In this document: positions 24,239 to 33,429 of the stretch, one piece after another
How the letters are laid out: the number at the start of each line of letters is the position of its first letter
Numbering within the stretch: the first letter of the stretch is position 1
Source: Candidatus Tumulicola sp.
GTDB lineage: Bacteria; Vulcanimicrobiota; Vulcanimicrobiia; Vulcanimicrobiales; Vulcanimicrobiaceae
Direction of reading: 5' to 3'
DNA length: 64,000 bases
Assembly (NCBI GenBank): GCA_036490475.1
Contig: DASXDT010000005.1
Span: 558,001-622,000 of the forward strand
Translations under genes and position numbers: made by a program
The notes under the pieces: model-generated
Databases searched by the model: none
Told to the model about the DNA's origin: nothing
Seen by the model: only the letters and a program-made list of their open reading frames with translations

Positions 24239-27200
24239 GTGCCGCACCACACGGTCGTCTACGACCAACGCGGCCTGAACATCGACGGGCGGGCGACGCC
24301 GATTTCGGCGGCACAATTTCACTATTGGCAATTGCCGGCGCCGGCGCTGTGGCCCGACATGTTCCGGCGCATTCGCGCAGATGGGTACAACGCCGTCGCG
24401 ACGGATCTGTACTGGGGATATCACTCCTCGAGGCCCGGGGCGTACGATTTTTCGGGAATCCGCGATCTCGACGTCCTGTTTGACGACGCCGCACGCGAGC
24501 AGTTGTACGTCGTCGTGCGATCCGGGCCGTACATCGATGGCGATGCCAACGCGAGCGGCCTCCCCGGTTGGATGCTCTCGCACGCCGCGGCGCGCTCGGT
24601 CTTGCGCAAGCGCTATGTGCTCGAGTCCCGCGAATGGTTCCAACACATCGACCCGATCGTCGCTCGGCACCAGTTGACGGACGGCCGTGGCACCATCGTT
24701 CTCGATCAAATCGACGACCGCGCCGAGTCTCGGGCGCACCTCCAGCGGCAGGCAAGGCATGACGGCGTTACGGTGCCGTTCGGTTCGCTCGTTTTCGTCG
24801 ATCCGTACGCCGGAATGCCATGGGGATGGACGAGTACTCCCAGCAGCCGCGGTTCGTACGTTGCGCCGGCGGACACGAACGTCGCGACCGGCGACGTACG
24901 TCTGCCTGAGATAACCGGTTGGCGTACGCATGCCGACGACGACGAAACCGAAGCCGCTTTCAACGACCGCGCGTGGCCGCAGCTCTTACTAAACCGTGCA
25001 TTCGACAGCGATGACGGCTCGGTGACCGGCGCGCCGGTCGCTCGCGGCGCGTCGAACCGTTTTTTTGGTGTCGACGACTACGGCTTCCATCACGGGGCCG
25101 TGTGGTATCGCGGCCACTTCGTTGCTTCGGGTCGCGAGCGAGCGTTTGCATCGGCGGGCATTGCCGGCCGTAGCGGCGCGTGGGGCGTCTGGTTGAACGG
25201 CTCCTACCTCGGCAACACGATCGCTTCGTCCGACGGCATCACGCGCTCGACGTTCCCAATCGTCGCGACGCAACTGCGCCCAGGACGGGACAACCTTCTA
25301 TCGGTGTTGTTTGAAAACGCCGGACACGAGACCGATCCCAATCGCGATAGCTCGGGCACCCTGCCGCGCGGCATGCTGCAAGCTGCACTTTCTCCCCATG
25401 CGACATCGATCGCGTGGCAGATTCTCGGCAACGGCGAATACAACGTCGATCCGGAACGCGGCCCGCTCGATGCAGGGGGCCTCGCCGGCGAGATCGCCGG
25501 TTGGCAGAACCCTTCGTTTTCCGACCGATCGTGGCGTACGACAAAGCTGCCCGCATCCACCATTCGTCCGGGTGTGGTGTGGTACAGAACGAGGGCCCGA
25601 ATCGACGTACCACTACCCTCTGGCACGCTGCTTGCCTTACGCATCCAAGACTTGTCGTACCGAGACTATCGCGCGTCGATTTTTTTCAACGGCTGGCTGG
25701 TGGCGCACGTCACCGGAGCGGCTGGGCCAGTGCAGATCGTACCGCTACCGGCCGGCATCGCGTCGAATCCGGGAGAGAATACGATCGCGATTGCCGTTTG
25801 GAACCTTTCCGGAAAGAAAGGTCTCGGCCGCATCTCGTTGACGACGCTGCGCGCCTTCGACAAAGCGCACGTTCCGTTGCCGGATCTGCCCGTGGTCGAA
25901 TCGCGCGACGGCGTTGCGCGATTACAGTTGACGGCGCGAAGCGGCCGTCTCGGCGCGCCGCGCCTGGGCGGGCTCGGAACCGTCGCCCCGACGATCCGTC
26001 TACGAGCCGGCGATGCGATCGATATCGAACTGCACAACGAACTGCCACGCTCCAGCCAAACCGCCAACGCGGTCAATCTGCATTTCCACGGCCTCAACGT
26101 TACGCCAAACAAACCGGGCGACGACGTTCTGATGTCGTTGGCAAGGCCGGGCGGCCGCCTGCATTACCGATTCGTCGTCCCGGCATCGCAACCGCCCGGC
26201 CTCTACTGGTATCACCCGCACTCGCACGGCGAAACGTATTGGCAAGTGACGAGCGGCATGTCGGGTGCCATCGTCGTCGGCGGACTCAGCGAACGCATTC
26301 CACAACTGCGCGGCATGCGGCAACGCATCGCGATCGCACGCGACGTCCAGAATCGCCCCGACATCCTGTCGAGCCCGTGGTACGCGCGCAGAACGACGCC
26401 GAAGGGCGCTGGGATCGATCCGGACGGTGCGCCCGGGCCGAACGAATCGTGTTTGCCCGAGCCCGCGATGCATCTCACGCTCAACGACGTCGCGACGCCG
26501 TACGTAACGATCGCGAACGGAGAGCGCCAACTCTTTCGCATCGTTAATGCCTCGGCCGGACGAGTGCTCGACCTCGCGGTCGATAACGAACGCATCGGCG
26601 TCGTTGGGGTCGACGGTTACCCGGTGGCGGCCTATCCCGGAAATTCCGACGTCGTGTGGATGACGCACGCCGTCGTGCCGCCGGCCGGACGTCTCGAGTT
26701 TATCGTTACGGGCCAGCGATCACCGGTCATGCTGCAAACGCGCTGTTACGACAGCGGGTCCGGGGGCGATCGCGATCCGGCCGCCGTGCTCGCGGTGTTG
26801 ACTCCGGCAACCACACCTTTGGCAACGGCGTCAGCGCTCGACGCCAATCGTGTCGAGCCGCAAACCCGTACGACCACCATCTCCGTCCAAGCACCCGCAC
26901 GAAAACGCATCATCCACTTGACCGAGGACGCGAACGGCTTCTACATCGATGGTCGCGCCTTCTCGATGCATGGCCAACCAGCGATCGTCGCGCACGCCGG
27001 CACGTTAGAGGAGTGGACGTTCGTCAACGACACCGATGAGGTCCACGACATGCACGTCCACCAAGTGCACTTCGTCGTCGAATCGATCGACGGAAAGGCG
27101 TCGTATCCTCGCTTTTGGCGCGATACCGTGTTGGTTTCGCCGCGCCATCGAACGAGCGGCAGAATCGTTTCGGGTACGGCGCGCGTTCTGGTCGACTTCC

Positions 27201-27292
27201 GTAATGCGGAGATCCGCGGCACGTTCGTGGTCCACTGCCATATGCTGGATCACGAAGACGGCGGCATGATGGCGCTCGTTCGGGTCATCTGA
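24239..27292 (+). CDS. Chimeric protein: degenerate GH35 beta-galactosidase module + galactose-binding domains + multicopper oxidase
   Basis: 1017 residues in one uninterrupted frame. Residues 1-215 follow the GH35 N-terminal barrel (VYDQRGLNIDGR, YDFSGIRDLDVLFDDA, RSGPYID..ASGLPGWML), but the catalytic QxENE is replaced by TIVLDQIDDR (152-161) and the half carrying the nucleophile is missing. Residues 225-560 are two jelly-roll domains of the GH35 dom4/5 type (GVWLNGSYLGN, IFFNGWLVAH). Residues 565-1017 are a complete multicopper oxidase: HFHG (615-618), WYHPHSHG (657-664), HDMHVHQVHF (936-945), HCHMLDHEDGGM (999-1010). No signal peptide is seen from GTG 24239. Likely a carbohydrate-binding oxidase; function unknown. 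Confidence 0.85.
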   Translation: MPHHTVVYDQRGLNIDGRATPISAAQFHYWQLPAPALWPDMFRRIRADGYNAVATDLYWGYHSSRPGAYDFSGIRDLDVLFDDAAREQLYVVVRSGPYIDGDANASGLPGWMLSHAAARSVLRKRYVLESREWFQHIDPIVARHQLTDGRGTIVLDQIDDRAESRAHLQRQARHDGVTVPFGSLVFVDPYAGMPWGWTSTPSSRGSYVAPADTNVATGDVRLPEITGWRTHADDDETEAAFNDRAWPQLLLNRAFDSDDGSVTGAPVARGASNRFFGVDDYGFHHGAVWYRGHFVASGRERAFASAGIAGRSGAWGVWLNGSYLGNTIASSDGITRSTFPIVATQLRPGRDNLLSVLFENAGHETDPNRDSSGTLPRGMLQAALSPHATSIAWQILGNGEYNVDPERGPLDAGGLAGEIAGWQNPSFSDRSWRTTKLPASTIRPGVVWYRTRARIDVPLPSGTLLALRIQDLSYRDYRASIFFNGWLVAHVTGAAGPVQIVPLPAGIASNPGENTIAIAVWNLSGKKGLGRISLTTLRAFDKAHVPLPDLPVVESRDGVARLQLTARSGRLGAPRLGGLGTVAPTIRLRAGDAIDIELHNELPRSSQTANAVNLHFHGLNVTPNKPGDDVLMSLARPGGRLHYRFVVPASQPPGLYWYHPHSHGETYWQVTSGMSGAIVVGGLSERIPQLRGMRQRIAIARDVQNRPDILSSPWYARRTTPKGAGIDPDGAPGPNESCLPEPAMHLTLNDVATPYVTIANGERQLFRIVNASAGRVLDLAVDNERIGVVGVDGYPVAAYPGNSDVVWMTHAVVPPAGRLEFIVTGQRSPVMLQTRCYDSGSGGDRDPAAVLAVLTPATTPLATASALDANRVEPQTRTTTISVQAPARKRIIHLTEDANGFYIDGRAFSMHGQPAIVAHAGTLEEWTFVNDTDEVHDMHVHQVHFVVESIDGKASYPRFWRDTVLVSPRHRTSGRIVSGTARVLVDFRNAEIRGTFVVHCHMLDHEDGGMMALVRVI

Positions 27293-27309
27293 CGGCCTTT
27301 ACCAGGCCG
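27293..27309. terminator. Small hairpin between convergent oxidase genes
   Basis: CGGCCT-TTACC-AGGCCG immediately after the stop of the chimeric gene. Short perfect stem without a T-run directly after it; weak terminator candidate for the convergent pair. Confidence 0.35.
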
Positions 27310-27373
27310 GATGACATCGGCTGCTTTTTAGCCCATCGTACGGCCCGGATCGCTTCGCCGGAATCTACCGCAG

Positions 27374-28957
27374 TTAGATCGCTCGAATGTTTGCCATCAT
27401 ACCGGCGTCTTCATGATCCAATATGTGACAGTGGAACACGAATTCACCGCGGATAATCGGGTCGCGAAAGTCCATCAGCAACGTGACGGCGCCTGCGCCG
27501 GCTTTGCCGCGTTCGTGCGGCACGACGACGCTGTCGCGCCAAATCGGATGTTGCTGCACGACGCCGTCGATGCGTTCGACCAAGAAATGCGTCTGATGAA
27601 TATGAAAATCGTGGACTTCGCGGCTCACGTTGAGCACGTGCCATTCCTCGACCGTTCCGACGTGCACCACGAACATCGGTGGCGCATGCATCTTGTATAC
27701 CTTACCGTTGATCAAAAAATGTTTGGCGTTTTCACTAAGCACGACGGTGCGGCGCGCAGCCGGCGGAGGCAAGGATGCCTCGAACGCGTTCGGCAGCAAC
27801 GTATGGGCTGCGCTCACGTCGCGCGAGCGCCCGGCAGCGATAACGCCCTCGGGGGCGACGATATTCGCTAAGACGAGGGCCGGGTCGGGATCGCCGTCCG
27901 GTCCCGTGTCGAAACATAGGGTCCGAAATTTTGCGCTGCCCGATGCTGGGCCGGTCACGATGAACTCCGCACGAGCGGCCGGCGGAATAATGACCGAGGG
28001 GACTCGTTGAATGGGCGGATTGCCCGGATACGTATCGAGGGCGTAGCCGTCGATCGCCAACACTTCTAACGTGCCGCCGTCGACCGCGAGTTTGAGCGTC
28101 TTGTGGCCGGTAGCGTTAACGACCCGGAAAAACTGCCGCTCGCCGGGCGCCATCACGATATTTGGTTGCGGTATGCCGTTGATAGAAACGGTCAGGCCGT
28201 CCTTCGTTCCGCACGGATGTGTATTCGAGCCGGAATCCGGTATGGCGTCGCCCCCCAGTCCGGGGGCCAACGACATCTCGTCGCCCCCGAGTCCGGTCGC
28301 GCGCACGATCATGACGCGGTGTTTCAACGACGCCAGACCACGATAGTGCCGCTCGAGACCCTCGATGACGATCGCGCCCGACATCCCGGCTTGACCGACT
28401 TGGAAGCTCGTAAAACCGTGAACGTGCGGATGATACCAGTACAATCCGGGTTGCTGATTTCTTGGAACGTGCACTTCATAGTGCAAGGATTGCCCCGGTT
28501 CCGCCAGCATATCGAGCACGTCGTCTCCCGGAGGCTTGGGCGAAACCGTCAAGCCGTGGAAGTGCAGGTTCATGTCGTCGGCGGTTCCGTTTCTTCCCAT
28601 GCCGTCATCGAGCCCGATGCGTGCAGGCGGCGGAACGCTCGGCAAATTATCGGTGACGTCGACCTCGATCGTTTGTCCCGGCACGATGTCGAAGGTCGGT
28701 GCGACGCCGCCCATTCCGTCGTACACGAACTCGGGCTGGCCCGTCGCCGGATTGATTTGCGCCGTCAGCGCTGCGCGCGCGACGCCGTGAATCGCTCGAA
28801 CGACCGGCGGCTCTGGAAGATCGATGACGCCGCTTGCGCGCGCGCCTTGCATCCGAGCGGCTTGCAACGCCGGCATCGCTCCGGAAGCCGAATTATTGCA
28901 GGCGGCTAACGCCGCGCACGCACATGCGGCAAACAGCGCGCGCCGAACATCGTACAT
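27374..28957 (-). CDS. Multicopper oxidase lipoprotein
   Basis: 527 residues. Lipobox CAALAAC (Cys20) predicts a lipid-anchored exported enzyme. All four copper-ligand motifs are present: LHFHGLTV, YWYHPHVHG, HDFHIHQTHF and HCHILDHEDAGMM. Laccase-like family: oxidises phenols, metals or similar while reducing oxygen to water. It is clearly homologous to the C-terminal part of the chimeric protein transcribed towards it (shared PGDDVL, PPGLYWYHPH/QPGLYWYHPH, GMSGAIV), so the two arose by duplication. ATG 28957 or the adjacent GTG 28960 may be the start. Confidence 0.92.
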   Translation of the reverse strand: MYDVRRALFAACACAALAACNNSASGAMPALQAARMQGARASGVIDLPEPPVVRAIHGVARAALTAQINPATGQPEFVYDGMGGVAPTFDIVPGQTIEVDVTDNLPSVPPPARIGLDDGMGRNGTADDMNLHFHGLTVSPKPPGDDVLDMLAEPGQSLHYEVHVPRNQQPGLYWYHPHVHGFTSFQVGQAGMSGAIVIEGLERHYRGLASLKHRVMIVRATGLGGDEMSLAPGLGGDAIPDSGSNTHPCGTKDGLTVSINGIPQPNIVMAPGERQFFRVVNATGHKTLKLAVDGGTLEVLAIDGYALDTYPGNPPIQRVPSVIIPPAARAEFIVTGPASGSAKFRTLCFDTGPDGDPDPALVLANIVAPEGVIAAGRSRDVSAAHTLLPNAFEASLPPPAARRTVVLSENAKHFLINGKVYKMHAPPMFVVHVGTVEEWHVLNVSREVHDFHIHQTHFLVERIDGVVQQHPIWRDSVVVPHERGKAGAGAVTLLMDFRDPIIRGEFVFHCHILDHEDAGMMANIRAI

Positions 28958-29071
28958 CACGGTAGCATCCGTATGCAGGAGATTCGGCTACGGTTCCTCC
29001 CCGAGCGGGCAGGCTACGCGCAGCCCCGGCCGAATTGTTCCCGTTTACGCTGCTTCCTCTGAGGAGTTTGG

Positions 29072-30628
29072 ATGCGCCATTTTCGTTTCGCGCTCGCTGC
29101 ATGCACGCTTGCGTCGCTCGTTGCAGGATGCAGCGCAGCCGGGGGCCCACCGGCCGGGCCGGCAGCCAACGCGGCCAACATGCCGCGCTTTATGCGCCTG
29201 ACCCACACGCCGGCGTTGCCGCCCCCGCACAAACATGCGATCACGGCGCTCATGCGCGAGAAAGCTCGCAAAGGCGGTTGGCAACCGCTCACTGCGACGT
29301 CGCCGTTCGTCAACGGACCGGGCACCGAAATGTTGATGACCGACGGGACCGTGATGGTGAACGATAGCTGTTCGCCCAACTGGTATGCGTTGACGCCCGA
29401 TTCGAGCGGCAACTATCAGCACGGCAAATGGGTGCAACGCGCCTCGATGCCGTCGAGCTACGGTCCGCTGTACTTTGCTTCGGCGGTTCTTCCCGATGGT
29501 AAGCTGATCGTCCAAGGCGGCGAGTATAACTTCTGTTATTCGGCCGAAACGACGCTTGGCGCTATCTACGATCCCGTCGCGAATGCGTGGACGGCGGTCC
29601 AACCACCGAGCGGGTGGAGCAGTCTCGGCGACGGCGAGTCCGTCGTGTTGGAAAACGGCACGTATATGGTCGGCAACTGTTGCTTGAGCACGCAAGCGCT
29701 GCTCAACGAGTCGAACATGACGTGGACGCTAGTCGGCAACGGCAAGCAAGATTCGAATAGCGAAGAGGGTTGGACGTTGCTGCCCAACGGCAACGCGTTA
29801 ACCGTTAACGTGTTCGATCCGCCGTACGCGCAACTGTACGTTCCGAAACAGCAAGGTTGGATCGCTGCCGGACAAACGCCGGCCAATCTAATCTCCGAAT
29901 ACGAGATCGGACCCGCAACCTTGATGCACGACAAGCGGGTGTTCGTGGCCGGCGGCAACGGCCAAACGGCCATCTACGATTCAACGAGCGGCAAATGGAC
30001 TGCCGGTCCAACGTTTCCAATGCAAGATAACCAGCAGTTGGATACCGGCGATGCGCCTTCCACGATGCTCCTCGACGGAACGATCATACTTCCGGCGAGC
30101 CCCGGCGTGTACAGCACGCCAAGCACCTTCTTTTCGTTCAACGGCAAGAAGCTCAAACAGATTGCCGGCCCGCCGAACGAAGTCAACGACTCGACCTACA
30201 ACTTCCGCCTATTGCTCCTTCCGACCGGCCAAGTGTTATCGGTCGATGGATCGAGCGACATCGAGATCTACACGCCAAAGAGCAAAAAATCGGTCGCGCT
30301 ACCGCCCGTGATCTCATCGGCTCCGTCGAGCATATCGCCCGGGGCGACGTATCAGATCGCCGGAACGCGGTTCAACGGCGAGTCGCAAGTCAACATGTAC
30401 GGCGATGACGCCCAGCAAGCCACGAACTATCCGCTGGTCCGCATCACCGCCGGAAGCAAGGTATACTACGCGCGCACGCACGGCACGAGCTTCATGGGCG
30501 TCGCTTCGAACAAGAAAGTGACGACCAGCTTCGACGTACCGGCGGGAATCGCGGCCGGCCCGGCAACGCTGGTCGTCGTTACCAACGGTGTTGCGTCGCA
30601 AGCCGTCAACGTGACCGTAGGAACCTAA
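29072..30628 (+). CDS. Kelch / galactose-oxidase-like beta-propeller lipoprotein
   Basis: 518 residues. Signal peptide with lipobox SLVAGC (Cys about 20). Residues 60-400 form kelch-type blades (LPDGKLIVQGG, LLPNGNALTV, LLLPTGQVLSVDG), and 410-518 form a C-terminal immunoglobulin-like domain like the galactose-oxidase early-set domain. In copper radical oxidases a His precedes the LLLPDG strand; here the equivalent reads TYNFRLLLLPTG, so one ligand is missing and copper oxidase activity is doubtful, although RTHGTSF keeps a candidate for the other His. More likely a sugar-binding or structural protein. AGGAG precedes the ATG. Confidence 0.78.
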   Translation: MRHFRFALAACTLASLVAGCSAAGGPPAGPAANAANMPRFMRLTHTPALPPPHKHAITALMREKARKGGWQPLTATSPFVNGPGTEMLMTDGTVMVNDSCSPNWYALTPDSSGNYQHGKWVQRASMPSSYGPLYFASAVLPDGKLIVQGGEYNFCYSAETTLGAIYDPVANAWTAVQPPSGWSSLGDGESVVLENGTYMVGNCCLSTQALLNESNMTWTLVGNGKQDSNSEEGWTLLPNGNALTVNVFDPPYAQLYVPKQQGWIAAGQTPANLISEYEIGPATLMHDKRVFVAGGNGQTAIYDSTSGKWTAGPTFPMQDNQQLDTGDAPSTMLLDGTIILPASPGVYSTPSTFFSFNGKKLKQIAGPPNEVNDSTYNFRLLLLPTGQVLSVDGSSDIEIYTPKSKKSVALPPVISSAPSSISPGATYQIAGTRFNGESQVNMYGDDAQQATNYPLVRITAGSKVYYARTHGTSFMGVASNKKVTTSFDVPAGIAAGPATLVVVTNGVASQAVNVTVGT

Positions 30629-30629
30629 G

Positions 30630-30989
30630 GTGCCGCTCCCGGCGGCAAAACTCGCGTTGTATGAGAAGCTTATCGCCACCAACCCGAACGTCGAACGCAA
30701 AGGCGATACGAATCCATACACTTCGTGCAACGGCCATATGTTCACGCATTTGGCGCCGCCGGGAATTCTCGCCATCCGGCTCTCCCCCGAAGACGCCGGC
30801 GCCTTCATCAAGAAGTATAAGACGAAGCCGTTCGAGGCATACGGGGTCGTAAAGAAAGATTGGGTCGTCGTTCCCGACGCGCTGCTCGCCAAGACTGCCG
30901 AGCTTCGCACCTATTTCGAGCGCAGCCTCGAGTTCGTCCAGACGCTGAAGCCAAAAGCGGCGGCAAAAAAAGCTCGTCCCAAGAAATAA
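30630..30989 (+). CDS. TfoX/Sxy N-terminal-domain-like protein
   Basis: 119 residues, GTG start two bases after the preceding stop, so co-transcribed. The pattern SCNGHMFTHLAPPGILAIRLSPEDAGAF ... FEAYGVVKKDWVVVPDALL resembles the small TfoX-N-like proteins found singly in many genomes; the C-terminal tail is Lys/Ala-rich (PKAAAKKARPKK), as if nucleic-acid contacting. No competence role is implied. Function unknown. Confidence 0.7.
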   Translation: MPLPAAKLALYEKLIATNPNVERKGDTNPYTSCNGHMFTHLAPPGILAIRLSPEDAGAFIKKYKTKPFEAYGVVKKDWVVVPDALLAKTAELRTYFERSLEFVQTLKPKAAAKKARPKK

Positions 30990-31057
30990 CGGGCGTTACA
31001 AGAGCGGCGCGGGCGGTGTTCTAGCGGTATGACCCTGCCGCTTACCGTCCGGGACCG

Positions 31058-31576
31058 ATGATCGCCGCAACCGTGGCGCAAACCGATTCGTTCGAAGACG
31101 GCTTCCTGCGCCAGTATGCGGACGTCGTGCGTTGCGCATACCGCGTTCTCGGCGACCGCGTCGATGCCGAAGACGTCGCCCAAGATGTTTTCATGCGGTT
31201 TATTGGCCGGCGCCTTCCCGAACCGTCCGTACTGCGCCTCGCGACCGTTCGAATGGCGCTCAACGCGCTACGTTCGCGCAAACGGCGTCTCGCCCGCGAG
31301 CTGGCCGAGTACCGCACGGCCCTACCGTCCGCATCGGATTCGCGTTCGATCGATCCGTTTGCGATCGTCGACGCGCAATCGCGAACGGTGCTGGTACGCG
31401 CCGCGCTCGTCCAGTTGCGCCCTCGCGATGCCGAGTTGCTCTTGCTTCGTTACAGTGGAGCCGATTATCGCGATCTCGCGCAAACGCTGCACATCGACGG
31501 CGCGCAGGTCGGCATGCGACTCGCCCGGGCCGAGCGTGCGTTCAGAAAGGAAATCGACCGTGTCGCAATTCGATAA
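31058..31576 (+). CDS. ECF-type RNA polymerase sigma factor
   Basis: 172 residues with sigma region 2 (YADVVRCAYRVLGDRVDAEDVAQDVFMRF) and region 4 (LRPRDAELLLLRYSGADYRDLAQTLHIDGAQVGMRLARAERAF). It directs RNA polymerase to an alternative promoter set. The next gene overlaps it by 17 bases and encodes a membrane protein in the usual position of the anti-sigma factor. No zinc-binding anti-sigma signature is visible in that partner. Confidence 0.88.
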   Translation: MIAATVAQTDSFEDGFLRQYADVVRCAYRVLGDRVDAEDVAQDVFMRFIGRRLPEPSVLRLATVRMALNALRSRKRRLARELAEYRTALPSASDSRSIDPFAIVDAQSRTVLVRAALVQLRPRDAELLLLRYSGADYRDLAQTLHIDGAQVGMRLARAERAFRKEIDRVAIR

Positions 31577-32519
31577 TCCCACGTCGCTCGGCGACGGCGA
31601 CTTCGCCCAAGCGATGTTGCAAACCGATGACCTGCGTGTCGACGCACCGCGTGCATATCGCGCACTCGTCACGCGCTCGCAAATGCGGCGGCAATCCACT
31701 CGCCGGTTCGCGTTCTTCGCCGCGCTGGCGGCGTCGCTGCTGATTGCCTGCGTCATCCTACCCGTAGGTTCGTACGCCCGTCAGTTTTTGGCGATCTTCG
31801 AACCGCGCGAGTTCGTGCCGCTCTATATTAGCGGATCGGATCGGCATGCATTGGCCGGCGCGCCCAAGCTCCAAGATCTCGGAACCGGGCGCGTGCTCGC
31901 AGCCATGTCGCGCGTTCGAAAAGCATCCGTCGGAGCGATCGCGGCAGCCGGCTTCGACCCCAGGGTGCCGCCGGCGGCGTTAACGTCTGCGTGGACCGTC
32001 GCGTACTACTTTTTGCCGGCCGGTCACGCGGAGTTCACCTTTCAACGCTCGCGCGTGTCGGCGTACGAACGGCATTCGGGACGCAGTCTTCCGGCGATGC
32101 CGGAGAACGTGAACGGTACGCTCGTTCGAGTGACGAGCGGTCCCGGAGCCATCATCGAATACAAACGATCGAACGGCCAGCAGTTCTCGATTATCGAGCT
32201 ACGAGCGCCCTGGGTCACGTCGAGCGGCGCATCGATGGCGACGATTGAGAACTATCTCACGTCGATGCCGGGCGTTCCGCTCGACGTCTCCCACCAATTG
32301 AGCGACCTCGCAAATCCCGCATCGATGCTGCCGGTGCCGATCCAAGCCGACAAAAACACTGCCCGGACTACGACGATCGGCGGCGCGAAAGCGTTGGTCG
32401 TCGGCGATCAAACGGGATTGGGTTCGGCACTGGTGTGGCGTTCGAACGATGTCGTCTACGTCGTCGCCGGTTCGATCGCCGTTTCCGAAGCGAAGGCGCT
32501 GGCGAATGGCATCGAGTGA
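31560..32519 (+). CDS. Membrane protein in anti-sigma position
   Basis: 319 residues: cytoplasmic segment 1-50, one membrane helix (about 50-70: FAFFAALAASLLIACVILPVG), then a 245-residue extracytoplasmic domain without a recognised motif. GTG at 31560 is preceded by AAAGGA and overlaps the sigma gene by 17 bases; a longer open frame in the same phase from 31116 would read through the sigma gene and is not real. Topology and order fit an anti-sigma factor sensing an envelope signal; this is inference. Confidence 0.72.
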   Translation: MSQFDNPTSLGDGDFAQAMLQTDDLRVDAPRAYRALVTRSQMRRQSTRRFAFFAALAASLLIACVILPVGSYARQFLAIFEPREFVPLYISGSDRHALAGAPKLQDLGTGRVLAAMSRVRKASVGAIAAAGFDPRVPPAALTSAWTVAYYFLPAGHAEFTFQRSRVSAYERHSGRSLPAMPENVNGTLVRVTSGPGAIIEYKRSNGQQFSIIELRAPWVTSSGASMATIENYLTSMPGVPLDVSHQLSDLANPASMLPVPIQADKNTARTTTIGGAKALVVGDQTGLGSALVWRSNDVVYVVAGSIAVSEAKALANGIE

Positions 32520-33429
32520 CGCTGCGATCGATTCGTCGTCATTAACGAAAGCCTACGCGCGTAACGGTCCGCTCGCGGTTGCCGATCTAACCCTGCGAGT
32601 CGAAGCAGGATGCGTCTTTGGATTTCTCGGTCCGAACGGCGCAGGCAAGACGACCGTTCTCAAGATGCTCCTGGGACTCACCACGCCGTCATCTGGACGG
32701 GCGTCGCTTTTCGGTACGCCTATTGGAATTCCGGCGTCGCGGCGCGGCGTGGGCTACTTACCGGAGCTATTCCGCTATCCCGCGTGGCTGAGCGCTCGCG
32801 AAACGTTAGCCTTGCAAGCATCGCTGGCGAACGTCGTCCGCTCCGTTCGAGACGCCGAGATCGAACGGGTTCTCGCCCTCGTGGGCCTGGGCAACGCCGG
32901 AAACCGGCGCGTCGGAACGTTTTCAAAGGGCATGCAACAGCGGCTCGGTCTGGGTGTCGCACTATTAGGAAACCCCCGGCTCGTCTTTTTGGACGAGCCG
33001 ACGTCTGCGCTGGATCCGGTGGGGCGCGCCGACGTTCGCGACATCGTAGGAACGCTGCGCGATGCGGGAACGACCGTTTTCATCAACTCGCATTTGCTCA
33101 CCGAAGTCGAGCGCATCTGCGACCGCGTCGCGTTCTTTCGCAACGGGAACATCATCGCGGAGGGGTCGATCGCCGATGTCGTCCGGGCACCAAGCGGCGT
33201 GAGCATCCGCACCGACGGTGCCGACGATGCGATCGTCGCCCGCGCGCTTCGTCCTTTCGGAAACGCCGAATTCGTCTCGGGCGAAATCCGCCTTGCAGAA
33301 CTCGATTCCGAACGAGTTCCCGATGTCGTCGCAGCGCTGGTATCTGCCGGCATCCGCGTGCGCGATGTTCGCTCCACAACCTACTCGCTGGAAGAGCGCT
33401 TCCTCGAACTGATGTCGTCCGCATGTTAA
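32506..33429 (+). CDS. ABC transporter ATP-binding protein (export type)
   Basis: 307 residues. Walker A GPNGAGKTT near 44-52, signature FSKGMQQRLGLG, Walker B LVFLDEPTSALDP and H-loop INSHLL. It is the CcmA/NatA-like type that pairs with a separate six-helix permease, encoded next. Overlaps the upstream membrane-regulator gene by 14 bases. The C-terminal 80 residues resemble the extension seen in ABC-2 exporters. Confidence 0.88.
   Translation: MASSDAAIDSSSLTKAYARNGPLAVADLTLRVEAGCVFGFLGPNGAGKTTVLKMLLGLTTPSSGRASLFGTPIGIPASRRGVGYLPELFRYPAWLSARETLALQASLANVVRSVRDAEIERVLALVGLGNAGNRRVGTFSKGMQQRLGLGVALLGNPRLVFLDEPTSALDPVGRADVRDIVGTLRDAGTTVFINSHLLTEVERICDRVAFFRNGNIIAEGSIADVVRAPSGVSIRTDGADDAIVARALRPFGNAEFVSGEIRLAELDSERVPDVVAALVSAGIRVRDVRSTTYSLEERFLELMSSAC

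Noticed and set aside
29072-30628. Active galactose oxidase
   Set aside because: At least one copper ligand position is not His; only fold similarity is supported.
31116-31559. Extension of the membrane regulator into the sigma gene
   Set aside because: It is an alternative frame of the sigma gene; GTG 31560 with its own ribosome site is the start.
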